64,000 nucleotides of DNA from Calamus simplicifolius. Its lineage: Eukaryota > Streptophyta > Magnoliopsida > Arecales > Arecaceae. This document shows positions 20,757 through 32,370 of this stretch, piece by piece; the first letter of the stretch is position 1; every line of letters starts with the position of its first letter. The position numbers were made by a program, and so were the translations under genes. The stretch spans positions 310,153-374,152 of the forward strand of contig UESW01004418.1 of NCBI GenBank assembly GCA_900491605.1, in the 5' to 3' direction. The notes below the pieces were generated by a model. The model had not been told where the DNA came from. It did not search any database and worked only from the letters and a program-made list of their open reading frames with translations.

Positions 20757-22060
20757 TCAGTTAGGATAGAATTTGTCCCCTATATATTTTATGGATATCT
20801 GTTTATTCTGAACTTTCTCTTTAACAACTAAAAATTTGATATTAATAAATTTTGACTTCATCGAGCTCCTATCGAAATCAAAGTTAGAGTACCCAATGAT
20901 CTTCAAACTGTCTAATCTCTGATGGGTGATAGTGTAATCTTTTGTTCTCTTCAAATAATGCAACATGTTTTTGGCTGCCTTCTAATGCTGCATATCACTC
21001 AAATATCTATCCAAAACTTCTACTAGAAATGCTATATCGGGATGAGTAGACTTGATAAACATTAGACTCCCTACCGCTGAGGCAAATGGAATCTTCTGCA
21101 TTTCTTTCCTTTCAAAATCATTATTGGGGCATTGTTTGAAACTAAACTTGTCTCCTGGTTTACTATCTTTCATGCCGAATTTACTTAAAACTTTCTCGAT
21201 ATAGTCCTTTTGCGACAATTCAAGGATATCTCGAGAATGATTGCTAAGTACCTGAATACCTAATAGAAAAGAGACATTACCAAGTTATTTCATTGTGAAA
21301 TTCTTCATCAAAAATTTCTGAGTTTCATACAATAGGCTTATATCGCTACTAGCAAGTAGAATATCATCGACATATAATATCAGAAAAATATATTTACTCC
21401 CACTGAACTTGTGATATACACATTCATCAATGACATTAGCCTTAAAACCGTATAAAGTTATAACTTGATGAAACTTATGATGCCATTGATGAAAAGCCTG
21501 TTTGAGATCATAGATGGATTTCTTCAACTTACAAACTATAGACTTTGGATCACCTGATACAAAGTTTTCTAGTTGTACCATATAAATCGTTTCGTCAATG
21601 TCTCCATTGAGAAATGCTATCTTGACATCCATCTGATAAAGCTCTAAATCAAAATGACCTACCAGTGCCATTACTATTTTAAAAGAGTCTTTTGAAGATA
21701 CGGGAGAGAAAGTCTCTTTGTAGTCAATGCCTTCTTTCTAAGTAAAGCCTTTAGCGACTAAATGCGCCTTATATCTTTTGACATTGCCCTTCGAATTCCT
21801 TTTAGTTTTAAATATCCATTCACAGCCATTGGGCTTCATACCTTTAGGCAATTCGATAATATCTCAAACCTCATTGTCTGACTTTATCTCATCCTTCATG
21901 GTTTCAATCCAATTTTGAGAGTTAAAACTATAAATGGCTTGATAAAAGTTGATCGGATCAATTCTGCTAAACCAATCCTCATGTTCTTGGAGAAGGATTA
22001 TATAATCATCTAGAATTGCGCTTGTACTCTCCTTACTATATCTTCTCAATGGCACTTCTT
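20757..22060 (-). pseudogene. copia-B reverse transcriptase and start of RNase H
   Basis: The RT includes WIETMKDEIKSD near 21900, LELYQMDVKIAFLNGDIDETIYM, KLKKSIYDLKQAFHQWHHKF, and FLILYVDDILLASSDISLLYETQKFL, with YVDD near 21385. MSQKDYIEKVLSKFGM and VGSLMFIKSTHPDIAFLVEVLDRYLSDMQH follow. RNase H begins at IIGYSNFDFDRSSMKSKF and stops at 20757 where Tat-1 sequence starts. Stops and small indels separate the pieces. Confidence 0.87.
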
Positions 22061-23510
22061 AAGGTTGTTGAGTTTGTTCTATAGGTGACGCTTGAGGGAC
22101 TATTTCATTGTTGTTTTGCTTTGCAACAGTGTCAGAAATAGGAACCTGAACATTGTTATCTAGTACTAAAGTTGTATCTTGAACGATAATAGGTACAAAG
22201 ACTTGATCACCATCAACATCAGATTCTTCTTTAGAAAATAACATTACTTATATTTTCTTTCCTTCCAAACTCAATATCCTTAAGGAATCTGGCATTTCAC
22301 ATTTCAAAATAGATCTTGATGTGGGATTTAAAACTTATAGCCCCGAGAGCGTTCAACGTAACCAATGAAATAGCAACTAACCATCCTTAAGTCCAATTTT
22401 CTTTCATGTGGCTTGTAAGGCCGTGCCTCAGCTGGACAACCTCAAATGCACAAATGCCCAATATTAGGCTTCTTGACAGTACAAAGCTCATAAAGGGTTT
22501 TGGTAACTGCTTTGCTCTGTACCCTATTAAGGATGTAAACTATGATCTTCAAGGTTTCTCCCCAAAGTAACTCTAGTAAAGGAGAATGACTAATTATGCT
22601 CCTTACCATACCCTAAGAGTTTAGTTTCATTGTTCTGCAACACTATTCATGCTGGGTTTGCCCGACATAGTATATTGTGGAAAAATTCCATTTTTTTTAG
22701 GAAAAGTGTGAAGGGTCTTGGACGTTGCTCTTCTGATCCATCATACCTACCATAATACTCGCCATCACGGCTAGATTTGACAGCCTTGATTTTTTTCCAA
22801 GTTGAAGTTCAACTTCAGCTTTGAAAGACTTGAAAACATTTAGGGATTGTGACTTCTCATGTATCAAATATAGGTAACCAAATCTAGAGTAGTCATCCAT
22901 GAACATAAAAAAGTATTGTTGTCTATTTCAAGAAAACATAGGAAATGAACCATAAATATCAGTATGTGTAAGTTCTAAGACATCTGTAGCTCTCTCAGCA
23001 CCTAATTTTTTCTCATTTGTCTGTGTCCCCTTGATGCACTCAACACATACTTAGAAGTCTATTAAACCTAGGGGTTCAATGATTCCATCTGACACAAGCC
23101 TCCGAATTTTCTTCTTAGAGAATAACCTAAACGCTTATGCCATAAGGTAGCATAATTCTCATTTAATTTTTACTTTGTACCATGTGAACTTGTTTGTAGT
23201 ATTTCATTATAGTAACTAACGGCATTAAGCATATAGATTATCAATCAAGGAACCATAATCAATAAGATTTGAATTTTGGTAGAGACTAACTGTATTATTT
23301 TCAAATGAATAAGAAAATCCCGATTTGTCCAAAGAAGAAACAAAAATTAAATTCCATTTGTTCTTAATTGCAATCTAAAAGTCCCAATGGCCTTACTGCA
23401 ACTTTATTGCCATCGCCCATAAAGATGAATCTTTCAACATCATTTGGCTGTCGGCTTTACAGGTAACCCTGCATAGACATACTTATGTGAGCAGTAGCAC
23501 CAAAATCTAC
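22059..23510 (-). pseudogene. copia-B protease and integrase
   Basis: The protease active site reads WVDFGATAHIS near 23510-23480, with Phe where Ser is usual. MGDGNKVAVRPLGL follows near 23420. The integrase core is recognised in MFMDDYSRFGYLYLIHEKSQSLNVFKSFKAEVELQLGKK (22906-22697), with the remaining motifs scattered over several frames. The spacer to RT (22244-22059) is polar and Gln/Val-rich. Too many indels for a continuous reading. Confidence 0.75.
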
Positions 23511-23865
23511 CCATTAAGTATTCTTAGGTACAAAAGCTAAATTAACTTCAGAACAAACTAGAGTCAGAAGCTTACCTTCTTTACATGCCATGCAATGTAC
23601 TTGGGACACTACTTCTTCATGTGCCTTATCTTCTTGCAGAAATAGCAGGCCAACTCCTCATCCTGCTTCTTTTGTTTCTTCTATTGAGAATATCTTTCCA
23701 TAGCATCCTTAGCTCTCTTTTTCTTCTTATTCTGAGAGGTTGTCACCAAATGGGCACTTTCTATCATATCCCTTTGTTGCCTCTATTCCTCTTGCACATA
23801 GTGAGATATAAGCTTATTGAGGGACCACTTGTCCTTTTGAGCATTATAACTCACTTTGAATTGCT
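23511..23865 (-). pseudogene. copia-B gag, 3' part (right of the CACTA insertion when read on minus)
   Basis: Begins within the capsid motif QFKVSYNAQKDKWSLNKLISHYVQEE, the phrase that follows the segment ending at 33380. A zinc knuckle near 23650-23620 reads CYFCKKIRHMKK then a stop then CPKY, so its last Cys is preceded by a stop. Then protease starts. Confidence 0.82.
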
Positions 23866-23878
23866 CACTGCAAGAAAA
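23866..23878. repeat. CACTA left terminal inverted repeat
   Basis: CACTGCAAGAAAA, matching the right terminus CACTACAAGAAAT except at two positions. Confidence 0.9.
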
Positions 23879-23879
23879 A

Positions 23880-24240
23880 TTTATTTTAGCGATGCCAAAA
23901 TGCGTTACTAAATCCATTTAGCGATGCATTTTGGTCGTTGCTGTAAATTTCGTCGCAAACTGCTATCCGTCGCAGTTTCGTCGCTAAATAGCGATGCCTA
24001 GCGACGTAATAAAATGCATCACTATTTTGTGATAAAATATAAGTCGTCGCAATTTAGTGACGCATTAGTGACTCCAAATTACGTCGCAATATTGTGATGT
24101 AAATTGCAACGCATTTGCGACTCAATTAATTAGTCACGATATTACGACGCATCTTATTGCATCGCAATTTTGCAACACAAAAATATGCGTCACAATATTG
24201 CGATGCAATATGCATCGCAAATGCGTCGCAAAATTATAAA
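23880..24240. repeat. CACTA left subterminal repeats
   Basis: Many copies in both orientations of a 10-12 bp core around GCGACGCA, ATTGCGATGCA and GTCGCAAT, degraded by C-to-T changes. In En/Spm such repeats bind the TNPA protein; here binding is inferred from family knowledge. Confidence 0.85.
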
Positions 24241-24469
24241 TTTAATTTTTAAAAAATTACAACAAAAACTTTTTTTTTAAAAAAAGTTAAAATGTTATTA
24301 AAACTCTTAATACAATTTCATTGCATTCACGAAACCTTATTGCTAAATATCCAAAAATATTGATCAAAACATTCGTCACAAAATTTTTAATAATATATAA
24401 AAATGTATTATATTAATAATTAAAAATTTTGATACACAAAAAAAAAAATACATCAAGAATCTGCACTAT
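24241..24469. other. AT-rich spacer, no gene
   Basis: Low-complexity A/T sequence between the subterminal repeats and the end of the second transposase-type gene. Nothing recognised. Confidence 0.5.
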
Positions 24470-25910
24470 CACGATCATAGGAAGACTACGGAGGCTGGAA
24501 TGAACCCTGCGACATTTGGTGAACCAAATCTTGCATCTGACGCATCTGCTCTCTCATATATGCAAGCTCCTACCGAACCTCTTGCCAAACCTTCTGCTGA
24601 ACCTCCTCCGTAATATATCTTCAATATCGTCTAAACGATCAGGAGGAATATCGCCAGAATAGTGCAAAGTGGAGCCAAAAAAATATCTAAAAGCTTTAGC
24701 GCCCAGACCGTAGATCCTACGGTCTTGCGGCTGAGCACCAACAGCTTCCAAAAATACACGTCGACTCTCCTGTGGTGAGAGTTCGACGGGCGGCCATCCA
24801 TCAGTGGAGTCAACCTGCGATGCCTAGGATTGAAGCTCCTCGACTCGTGCCTTTGAATTATAGAATCAACGATAAATGAATCATTATATGAACCTAAATA
24901 AAGGTTTAGAAATTAAACATTTACAACACAAGTCTAATTTCTTACCGCAACCTCCTGTGATCGTGCATCAACCCAGGTACCGTCCTTCATGGTGTGTGTC
25001 GCCCTAAATAGGTTGAACTCACCAGGATCTCTGCCCTCCTTCTCAGACTACAAAAGCAGAAGAAATGATATAAATGTAAGTATTTGCAAATGACTAAATT
25101 AGTAATTAAATTATTTATATTTTTTACCACACGGCGTCTGTGCTCCTGAATGGAAATGGACCCCGCTGTGTGGCAGGAGAGACCCATGCCACGACCGGCC
25201 TTCTCGGATCGACGGTTCATGGTGGTTGATGAAGACCTTCTTTGCTAGGCCTCAGACTGCCACACCTGTTGCTAGTCATGCTAAATACCCTCTGGCACAT
25301 GCATAGGACGATCACTCGATCTCCTCCAACGATGAAGCATGTTGAAGTATTGGCATGCCGCAAGAGCATTCCATGCTGCCCTAACGGCATCATGGATGAT
25401 AGGGTCCCACGTAAACTTTTTCTACATTTAAATAAATAGTTAGTTTAAGAATATATTAAGATTAAGTAATTTTATATTAGTGATAAATTATATTTAATAA
25501 GTTTACTTGAAGCTCTGAAAAATAAAACTCCCTCATGGCCGCAGAGACATGATGCCAATCGTAGCCAGTGGGATTAGCATGGATCTAAAATATGGAGCTG
25601 ATCCGGTTGATACAGAATGCTACTCAATAAAGCTGCAAAAAAATTCATATTTATAAGTAATTGACTTTAACACATAAACATATATTTATAATTATATATA
25701 CTTACTATCCATCAACATTCAGTCAAAGTACGGTGTGGCCGATGTGGGAAGAACTCTCAGATGTCTATGCCGATCGGCTATGAGACTCGAAGGCTATAGA
25801 TCTGAACTCTCCATCTCCAATGCTCATGAAGTGATCTGATGCGGCAGGGCACGTCCCTGCTCACTCTATCCATCGGCGAAAGATCTATCTCGGTCTGACA
25901 TATTGAAAAT
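24470..25910 (-). pseudogene. CACTA second gene, plant transposase (Ptta/En/Spm, TNPA-like) remnant
   Basis: Minus-strand pieces read KAGRGMGLSCHTAGSISIQEHRRRV near 25190, HTMKDGTWVDARSQEVA near 24990, and FLEAVGAQPQDRRIYGLGAKAFRYFFGSTL near 24750. They resemble the plant transposase domain that follows TNP2 in many CACTA elements: the HTAGS phrase, then a DGTWVDxRS phrase, then an IYGLG phrase. The pieces are separated by probable introns and AT-rich sequence. The C-terminal segment is rich in Arg (DILRRRFSRRFGKRFGRS). Full gene limits are not clear. Confidence 0.7.
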
Positions 25911-26005
25911 ACTAAAGAACCATGCAATATAATTATGAATAATGATTGAATATGTAAAAATTTAGCACTTATAAAAATAAATTAAAATTGAATAAACCTC
26001 TATGT

Positions 26006-28960
26006 TTAATCAATGTCATTTGTTTTCTCAAATGTTGGTTCAACATCCGATGCCGTATCGGATAGTGATTCAGTGTCATTATCATCGGAAGGAAACCGAA
26101 CATTTGCATCCTCAATTTCTTGGACATCACCATTTGGATCTCTAACTGATGTTTCAGGAGCCCTTGTATCGTCCTCAATTGCATGCATTTCATCTTATCC
26201 TCTTGAAATGCAGGGCACTCAGGTGATTGACTTGATGAACTCTTCTAATATGATTGCTGAACGTGGGACGATTTTAGAAACAGCCCACCAATCTCGCTTG
26301 TCGTTGCGCAAACTTGGATATCCATAGTAAAACACTTGCTGAGCTTGGGATGCAAGGATGAATGGTTCATATTTCTGCAATCTTCGGCGATGGTTCACTT
26401 CAACTAGATTGTAGTCGTTATGAACCCTTTTGCCCACAGGAACTATCGGATCAAACCAATCGCAACGAAACAATACGGTTCGTTTATAGGCCAACCGGGA
26501 TATTCAACTTCAACCACCTCTACTAACTTTCCATAATAATCCTGCATATTTGCTCCAACACTTTCTCCTTTGACACACACCCCAGTTCTGCGTGCCTCTT
26601 GAAGATGCTAGTCGTTCAATTTGAAATTTGTACCCATTAACAAAATAGCCAGTAGAGGTTGTTACGGTCTTCAATGGCCATTGCGATAGACATTTAATGA
26701 AAATATTGTCGGTTGTGAACCATGGACCATTTACCTATAAATTAATAAGCTATTCACAACCAATTCAAAAATAAAAGCCATTATTGAATTGATTGAGTGA
26801 TACTACTCACAATTCATAAAACCAGTAAGCGAACTCCGTTTCTAACTTCTGCCCAATGGCAATTTGACTGATGTTGGGATTCATCTGTCGTTGTCTATCA
26901 CATAATTAAAAATTATGTTAGCAATTAAATAGTGAGGTATATTATAATTTAAAGTAGTGAAGTGTATACTTACTCAATGTATGGATCGACTTCTCTACAG
27001 TTCATTAGGATGTAATAATGTGCTGCATTATACTCCATCGCTCAAATCTTGACTTCTGCCTCCCAAATGAATGGCCGATACCTTTAAAAACTGATATTCT
27101 ACCATCATTAGGTTCTCCTTCGTCCACACATACGTCATCGTTACGACCAAGATTTTGGCTCCTCGTGTGGACGTGACCCTCAAAGTAATGAGAGGCAAAA
27201 GCTGAAACTTCTTCAACCAAGTGTGCATTGCATATAGAACCTTCAACCCTTGCCTTATTACGCACATTATTTTTTAACTTCTTAAGGTACCTATATGTAA
27301 AGGTAAGAAATAAATAAACCAACTTTCTCGCAATGAAATAATATTTTAAATGTCAACATGTACTACTGATTATATATTTACCTCTCGAAAGGATACATCC
27401 AGCGATACTGCACGGGACCAGCTATACTCGCTTCGTATGGCAAGTGAACCGGTAAATGCTCCATTGAGTCAAAAAAACTTGAAGAAATATTCGCTCCAGC
27501 TTGCATAAAATAATTAAAATTTTATCCTCAAGCCTTGCCATGGATGCAGAAGTAATGACTGCGGCAGATAACTCCTTGAAGAACAAGCTGAGCTCCGTCA
27601 ATGCCTTCCACACATGGTGCGGAAGCAACTCACGAAAAGCTATAGGCAATAACCGTTGCATGAAAACATGGCAGTCATGACTCTTCATGCCAAACAACTT
27701 GAGCTTATGCATGTCCACACACCTACCGATATTTGAAGCATAACCATCTGAAAATTTTAACCCTCTAACCCAGTTACATAAAACTTCTCGTGAATTTTTG
27801 TCAAGAGTGTAACAGGCTTTAGGATAGGTCCCGTCAGCATTCCTCCTCAAATCACTCTTCTGCAGTACTGATTAAGTTCTTCTCTTGACTTTGCAGTGTC
27901 TTTGGTTTTTCCCGGATGTTTAGCACCGTGTTAAATATGTTATCAAAGAAATTTTCTCAATATACATAACATCCAAGTTGTGTCGGCGAAATCAGGATGA
28001 CTGTCATTGAAATGCTTCTAAGCTTTTGAATCTTATGGATGCCGCATTTCATCTTCTTTAGATTCATGTTCGGCATGCCATCTCATATCAGCAGCTGTAA
28101 TCTTAGATCTATATAATCTTTGCAGACGTAGAGTAAGAGAAAAGTAATGCATCCTCTTGTAAGGCATACTTTTCCTCCTACTTGTACTAGCTCCCCCTTC
28201 ATCGTTGGTGTACCTCGATTGCCCACAAATCTTACACCATCTCAGTCTGAGTCTTCACCCCAATATATCATACAATTGTTCAAGCAACAATCGATCTTAT
28301 TAACTGGGAGCCCAAGGCCACGCAACAACTTCTTCGTTGAGTAAAAACTGTCTGCTACAACATTATCATTTGGCAAAACTTCCTTCATTAATCCAGCTAC
28401 AGCATTGAACGCCTTTTCTGATAATCGATGTTCTGCCTTAATATTCAACAACCGAGCAGCCATAGACAATTGGAATGACTCTCACAACCAGGATACAATT
28501 CTTGATTTGCAGCACGCAAGCATATCATAAAATTGTTGTGCATCTGGATTTGGTTCTTCCATAAATGTATTCTGATTGAATTCATTACCCGATGCATTCA
28601 TCACCATTTCTTCATATGTGTTTAAATTCACAATGGTTCATCAATGGGAATTGAAACTTGTTGGCTTGTAACAGCTGCACCCATTTCCTCTGTTTCACCA
28701 TGACAGTACCAAATCGTAATCAGGAACAAACCCCTTTTTACACAAATGCACCTTCACAGTTTCAACATCTCTGTAGGCTTTATTCTGACACCTGTATAAG
28801 TTGCAGGGGCACCTAATCCTAGGCCATCCATCCATTCAGGTTGGCTACATGCAAATGCAATAAATTCTTCCAATCCATTCAAAAAATCTGGATTAAGCAA
28901 GCCATCTTTTATCCTTGCATACATCCACGAGCGAGGTCCCGCTCATTTTTGACCAACTTA
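26006..28960 (-). pseudogene. CACTA TNP2-like transposase with its catalytic core deleted
   Basis: On the minus strand the N-terminal transposase-associated domain (NPDFLNGLEEFIAFAC, about 28890) is followed by the start of the transposase_21 domain: HRLSEKAFNAVAGLMKEVLPND, GLPVNKIDCCLNNCMIYW, then YFSLTLRLQRLYRSKITAADMRWH and HFNDSHPDFAD near 28000. The next recognisable phrase, LDVMYIEK near 27975, normally lies far downstream, so most of the catalytic core is missing. Next come the DUF4218-like region (KLKLFGMKSHDCHVFMQRLLP, ELLPHHVWKALTELSLFFKEL, 27750-27560), the linker ARVEGSICNAHLVEEVSAFASHYFEGHV near 27230, and the DUF4216-like region (YKRTVLFRCDWFDP, 26494-26219) with an acidic tail. 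Not functional. Confidence 0.87.
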
Positions 28961-30005
28961 TACAATTTTTTGGTAAACCATTAAAGAAAACCATAACATA
29001 AAACTATATTAGTATTAATAATTATATAACTAAATTATTATTTTACACATCTAAGGTAAATAATATTTAAAAATTTATAACAATAAATTAATTTTATTTT
29101 TAATGATTGCAACCAATTGATTAGGCCAAGCCCTGTTAAGGTCCCTCCTTGCAAGGCCGTGCCACATGGAGTTCGTGAGACTTCACAAGTATGCAAGTGT
29201 CCTAAATTAATTCCACCTTCACTTCATATCTAAAAGGTAAGGCCCTATCCATTCAAGATTATTTTCTGTGATATGGTATTCTGCTATTATTATCATCGAT
29301 TTACGTTGAAATTTCAGCAGCATTTCCCATATGTTCTCCTAAATGTGTGGCATATATGCCACACTAGGAGAACGTATGAGGAAATACAAACCACAATCTC
29401 AATAACGATAACTAATAGCAGACTAACATATCACAAAAAAAATCTCAAACTGTCACTAGGACAACGTCTTGCAAATTCTCAAATAGGGTCTAAAGGTTTC
29501 AGTGCTGCGAGAAATAATATTCTTGAGAAAAATAATCAAACTTATGCTTGTAAAAAAGTTTTCTTGATTATTAAACATATTTTGATTTCATAACACATCA
29601 ACCGTGGCACATCTATTAAAGCCATACATAATCTTATTACCAAAATAAAATATCCCAATATCATGTTCTTGTAACTTAAATCAAAGTCTCAGTCACAATC
29701 ATTTCATTAAAAAATTAAGATGCAACAATATATGTAAGATGTTCACCAGTAAACTACCATGCATAGTTTAATATGCTGAGAAATTCAACCATAATTATAT
29801 AAAAAGTACTAATTAATCATCTGGCAATTTATTTAATTAAATTACTATCAGAATCACTATTTAGCAAATATTATAATGATGTTATTTTGCAATCATTATT
29901 TATTAGAATACCATATTGTATTATATATTATAATATAATATTATAAACTAATATATGTTAATATATATTATAATGATATTATTAATATTATGACATAATA
30001 TATAT
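28961..30005. other. AT-rich CACTA interior, no recognised gene
   Basis: Upstream of the transposase remnant. Contains CACACTAGGAGAAC and its inverse near 29330-29370, forming a short inverted repeat (AGCATTTCCCATATGTTCTCC against GGAGAACGTATGAGGAAAT). From 29780 it becomes long runs of ATAT-type sequence. Confidence 0.45.
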
Positions 30006-30990
30006 ATTATGTAAATTTTTTTTGGCCTTACCATGGCCTAGCCACCGGCCACCAGCCGGCCACGACCGGGCGCGGCCGGGGCCAACGACGACGGCCACGG
30101 CCACGGTTGGGGCCGGCGACGGGAGGGGGGGTGGGTGGGGGGGACTTAATTTTTTTTTTTTTGCCCTTACCATGGCCTGGCCCCCGTGGTGGCCGGCCGT
30201 GGGGGGGGGGGACTTAATTTTTTTTTGCCCTTACCGTGGCCTGGCCACGGTGGCCAGGCCACGACCAGCCACCAGCCGGCCATGGCCACGGCCGTGGCCG
30301 ATGACGGGAGGGGAGGGCAGGGGGGGAAGGTTTTTTTCTGCCCTTCCCGTGGCCTGGCCACGGTCGGCCACTAGCCGGCCATGGCCGGGTGCGGCCATGG
30401 CCGACGACGACAGCCACAGCCACGGCCATGGCCGACGATGACAGCCACGGCCACAGTCGTGGCTGGTGACCGGAGGGGAAGGGCGGGGGGGAGAAAGATT
30501 TTTTTTTTTTTTGCCCTTCAGCCACCAGCCGGGCGCGGTTGTGGCCAGCGACCGGAGGGGGAGGGTCGGGGGGGGGGAATGGATTTTTTTTTTTGCCCTT
30601 CCCGTGCCCTGGCCGTGGTCAGCGACGGGAGGGGGGGAACATAAATTTTTTTTTAACCTTGTCGTGGCCTAGCACTATGGCCAGGCCGGGCCGGTCGGGC
30701 CTAGCCACTGTGGCCAGGCCACGGCCGGGGCGTGGCTAGGCCCGTGGCCGGCAAGCTCGGGCATGGCCCTGGTTGGGGCGAGCGCAGGCAAGGCCCCGAC
30801 TGTGGTCGGCGAGATGGGAGGGGAGGGGGAGGGGAGGCGGGGAGGGGGGTGGGGACTTACCCAAAAATAGGAGTCACCGGAGAGTAGATCGGGTGCCAGA
30901 GGGCCGCCGGAGATCCGCCGGAGGTGGGGAAGAGGGAGGAGGAGAAGAGGGACGGGAACCAGTTGCAGGAGAAAAAATAAGGAGGAAGAA
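30006..30990. repeat. GC-rich repeat block with G tracts, T tracts and GTGGCCTGGCCACGG palindromes
   Basis: About seven irregular units. Each is made of a G-rich tract (for example GGGAGGGGGGGTGGGTGGGG), a run of T, then TGCCCTT and the inverted repeat CCGTGGCCTGGCCACGG. The base composition contrasts sharply with the AT-rich DNA on both sides. The many overlapping long frames on both strands are composition artefacts. By position, upstream of the transposase gene, it recalls the GC-rich downstream control region of maize Spm, but that is an analogy. Confidence 0.75.
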
Positions 30991-31019
30991 GGGATTTGGG
31001 GAGGGGGAAGGGTTTTTAT

Positions 31020-31110
31020 ATATTAGGATTAGCGATGCAATTATGCGTCGCTAATCCGTCGCTAATTTAGCGACGCATGAATATGCGTCACTAAATGCAT
31101 CACTAAATAT
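31020..31110. repeat. Internal copy of CACTA subterminal repeats
   Basis: AGCGATGCAATTATGCGTCGC and related units in both orientations, the same core as the terminal clusters but more than 2 kb from the right end. Confidence 0.8.
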
Positions 31111-31844
31111 TAATATTTTATAATATTAATTTTATTTAGTAATTATTATAGTTTATTATATATATATTATATAGTGATAATTTTATATATCGATATATAT
31201 AGAAATCTATGCTGCTCGTTTCGCTGGAGCCCCATGGTGATGTGGGTGGTCGCAATGTTACATGTCCACTTCCTTTGGGAACCTCCCGTGGCCAGCGCTG
31301 CTGGCCCTTTCTCCCCTCCGTCGCCCTCGATGGCACTTCGATCTCTTATCGCGGGTTACCTCCCAGATGGTCGATCGAGGGGTCGGGCTTGGCCTTGTGC
31401 TGCTTCCGTCTGTCTCTAGCCCTAAATCAGGAGACGAGTAAGGGCCTACCATGATGGTGACGAGTGATGGAGAATTATGGCTCGATTTAGGAGAGGGAGC
31501 CTTTGCGGACCATCGTCTTCTTTCTACGTGTAGTAAAGCCATGGAACCTACACTATCATCACCGAAAGGGCTAGAAGGGAGTTTTACCAGGCGAGGTGTC
31601 ACTTTCTTCCTACTCTCTGGCTACAACCCTCTCACCGTGCCACAAGAGCCATTAGAAACCGGGGGCGAAAGGGGGATGGAACAAGGAACCCTCTGATCTC
31701 CATAAAGAGACCGTACTGAAGAAGGTCATAGGAGAACCTCTTCCTCTTCGACCGATGAAGACTCCCAAGAAACGAAGCTCATTAGAAGCCTTGAACTTTG
31801 GTATGATCTCTTTCTCATCGGAAGCCTCTTCCTCCACGTCACTA
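31111..31844. repeat. Duplicated CACTA interior segment, first copy, plus unique sequence
   Basis: The segment at 31111-31375 (AT-rich, then GTTACATGTCCACTTCCT at 31257) recurs at 32005-32270 with the same landmark at 32150, an offset of about 893 bp. 31376-31844 is single copy, and its minus-strand frame at 31652-31882 has an acidic stretch but no recognised domain. Confidence 0.7.
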
Positions 31845-32005
31845 TTTGCGACAGAATTTTGCATTGCTAAACAACGACGCATATAAAATGTGTCGCTGAA
31901 CAGCGACGCAAAACTAAACAGCGACGCATTTTATTTGCGTCGCTATTTAGCGACTCATATCAATGCGTTGCTAAATAGCGACGCATTTATGCATCGCTAA
32001 AAATT
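31845..32005. repeat. Second internal copy of CACTA subterminal repeats
   Basis: CAGCGACGCA, TTGCGTCGCTA and GCGACGCATTTATGC repeats in alternating orientation, less decayed than the left terminal cluster. Confidence 0.8.
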
Positions 32006-32270
32006 AATATTTTATAATATTAATTATATTCATTAATTATTATAGAGTATAATATTTAAAATTATATAGTGATAATTTTATATATTGATATATTGTAATC
32101 TATGCCGCTCATTCCGTTGTAGCCCTGGGATGACGTGGGTGGCCGTGATGTTACATGTCCACTTCCTCCAGGAACCTTTCGTGGGCGGCGCTGCTGCCCC
32201 TTTCTCCCCTCCTCCGCCCTTGGCGGTGATTCGATATCTTGTCGCGGGTTATCTCCAAAAGTATTGTACA
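32005..32270. repeat. Duplicated CACTA interior segment, second copy
   Basis: Matches 31111-31375 at an offset near 893 bp with many point differences, so the duplication is not recent. Confidence 0.7.
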
Positions 32271-32370
32271 ATTCTACTATGAAAGAATATGAAAAGAATC
32301 AAGCTTTCAACAGAATGACCATACTTGTATGCATCAAAAGTGCTAAATTTCCTATTGGGATGTCGTTTTT

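Noticed and set aside
23585..23911. 108-codon plus-strand hydrophobic frame crossing the CACTA end
   Set aside because: It is antisense to gag and crosses an insertion boundary, so it cannot be an old gene.
30022..30739. Several overlapping long frames rich in Pro, Trp, Gly and Arg on both strands
   Set aside because: They arise from the GC-rich repeat block, overlap in many frames and have no domain.
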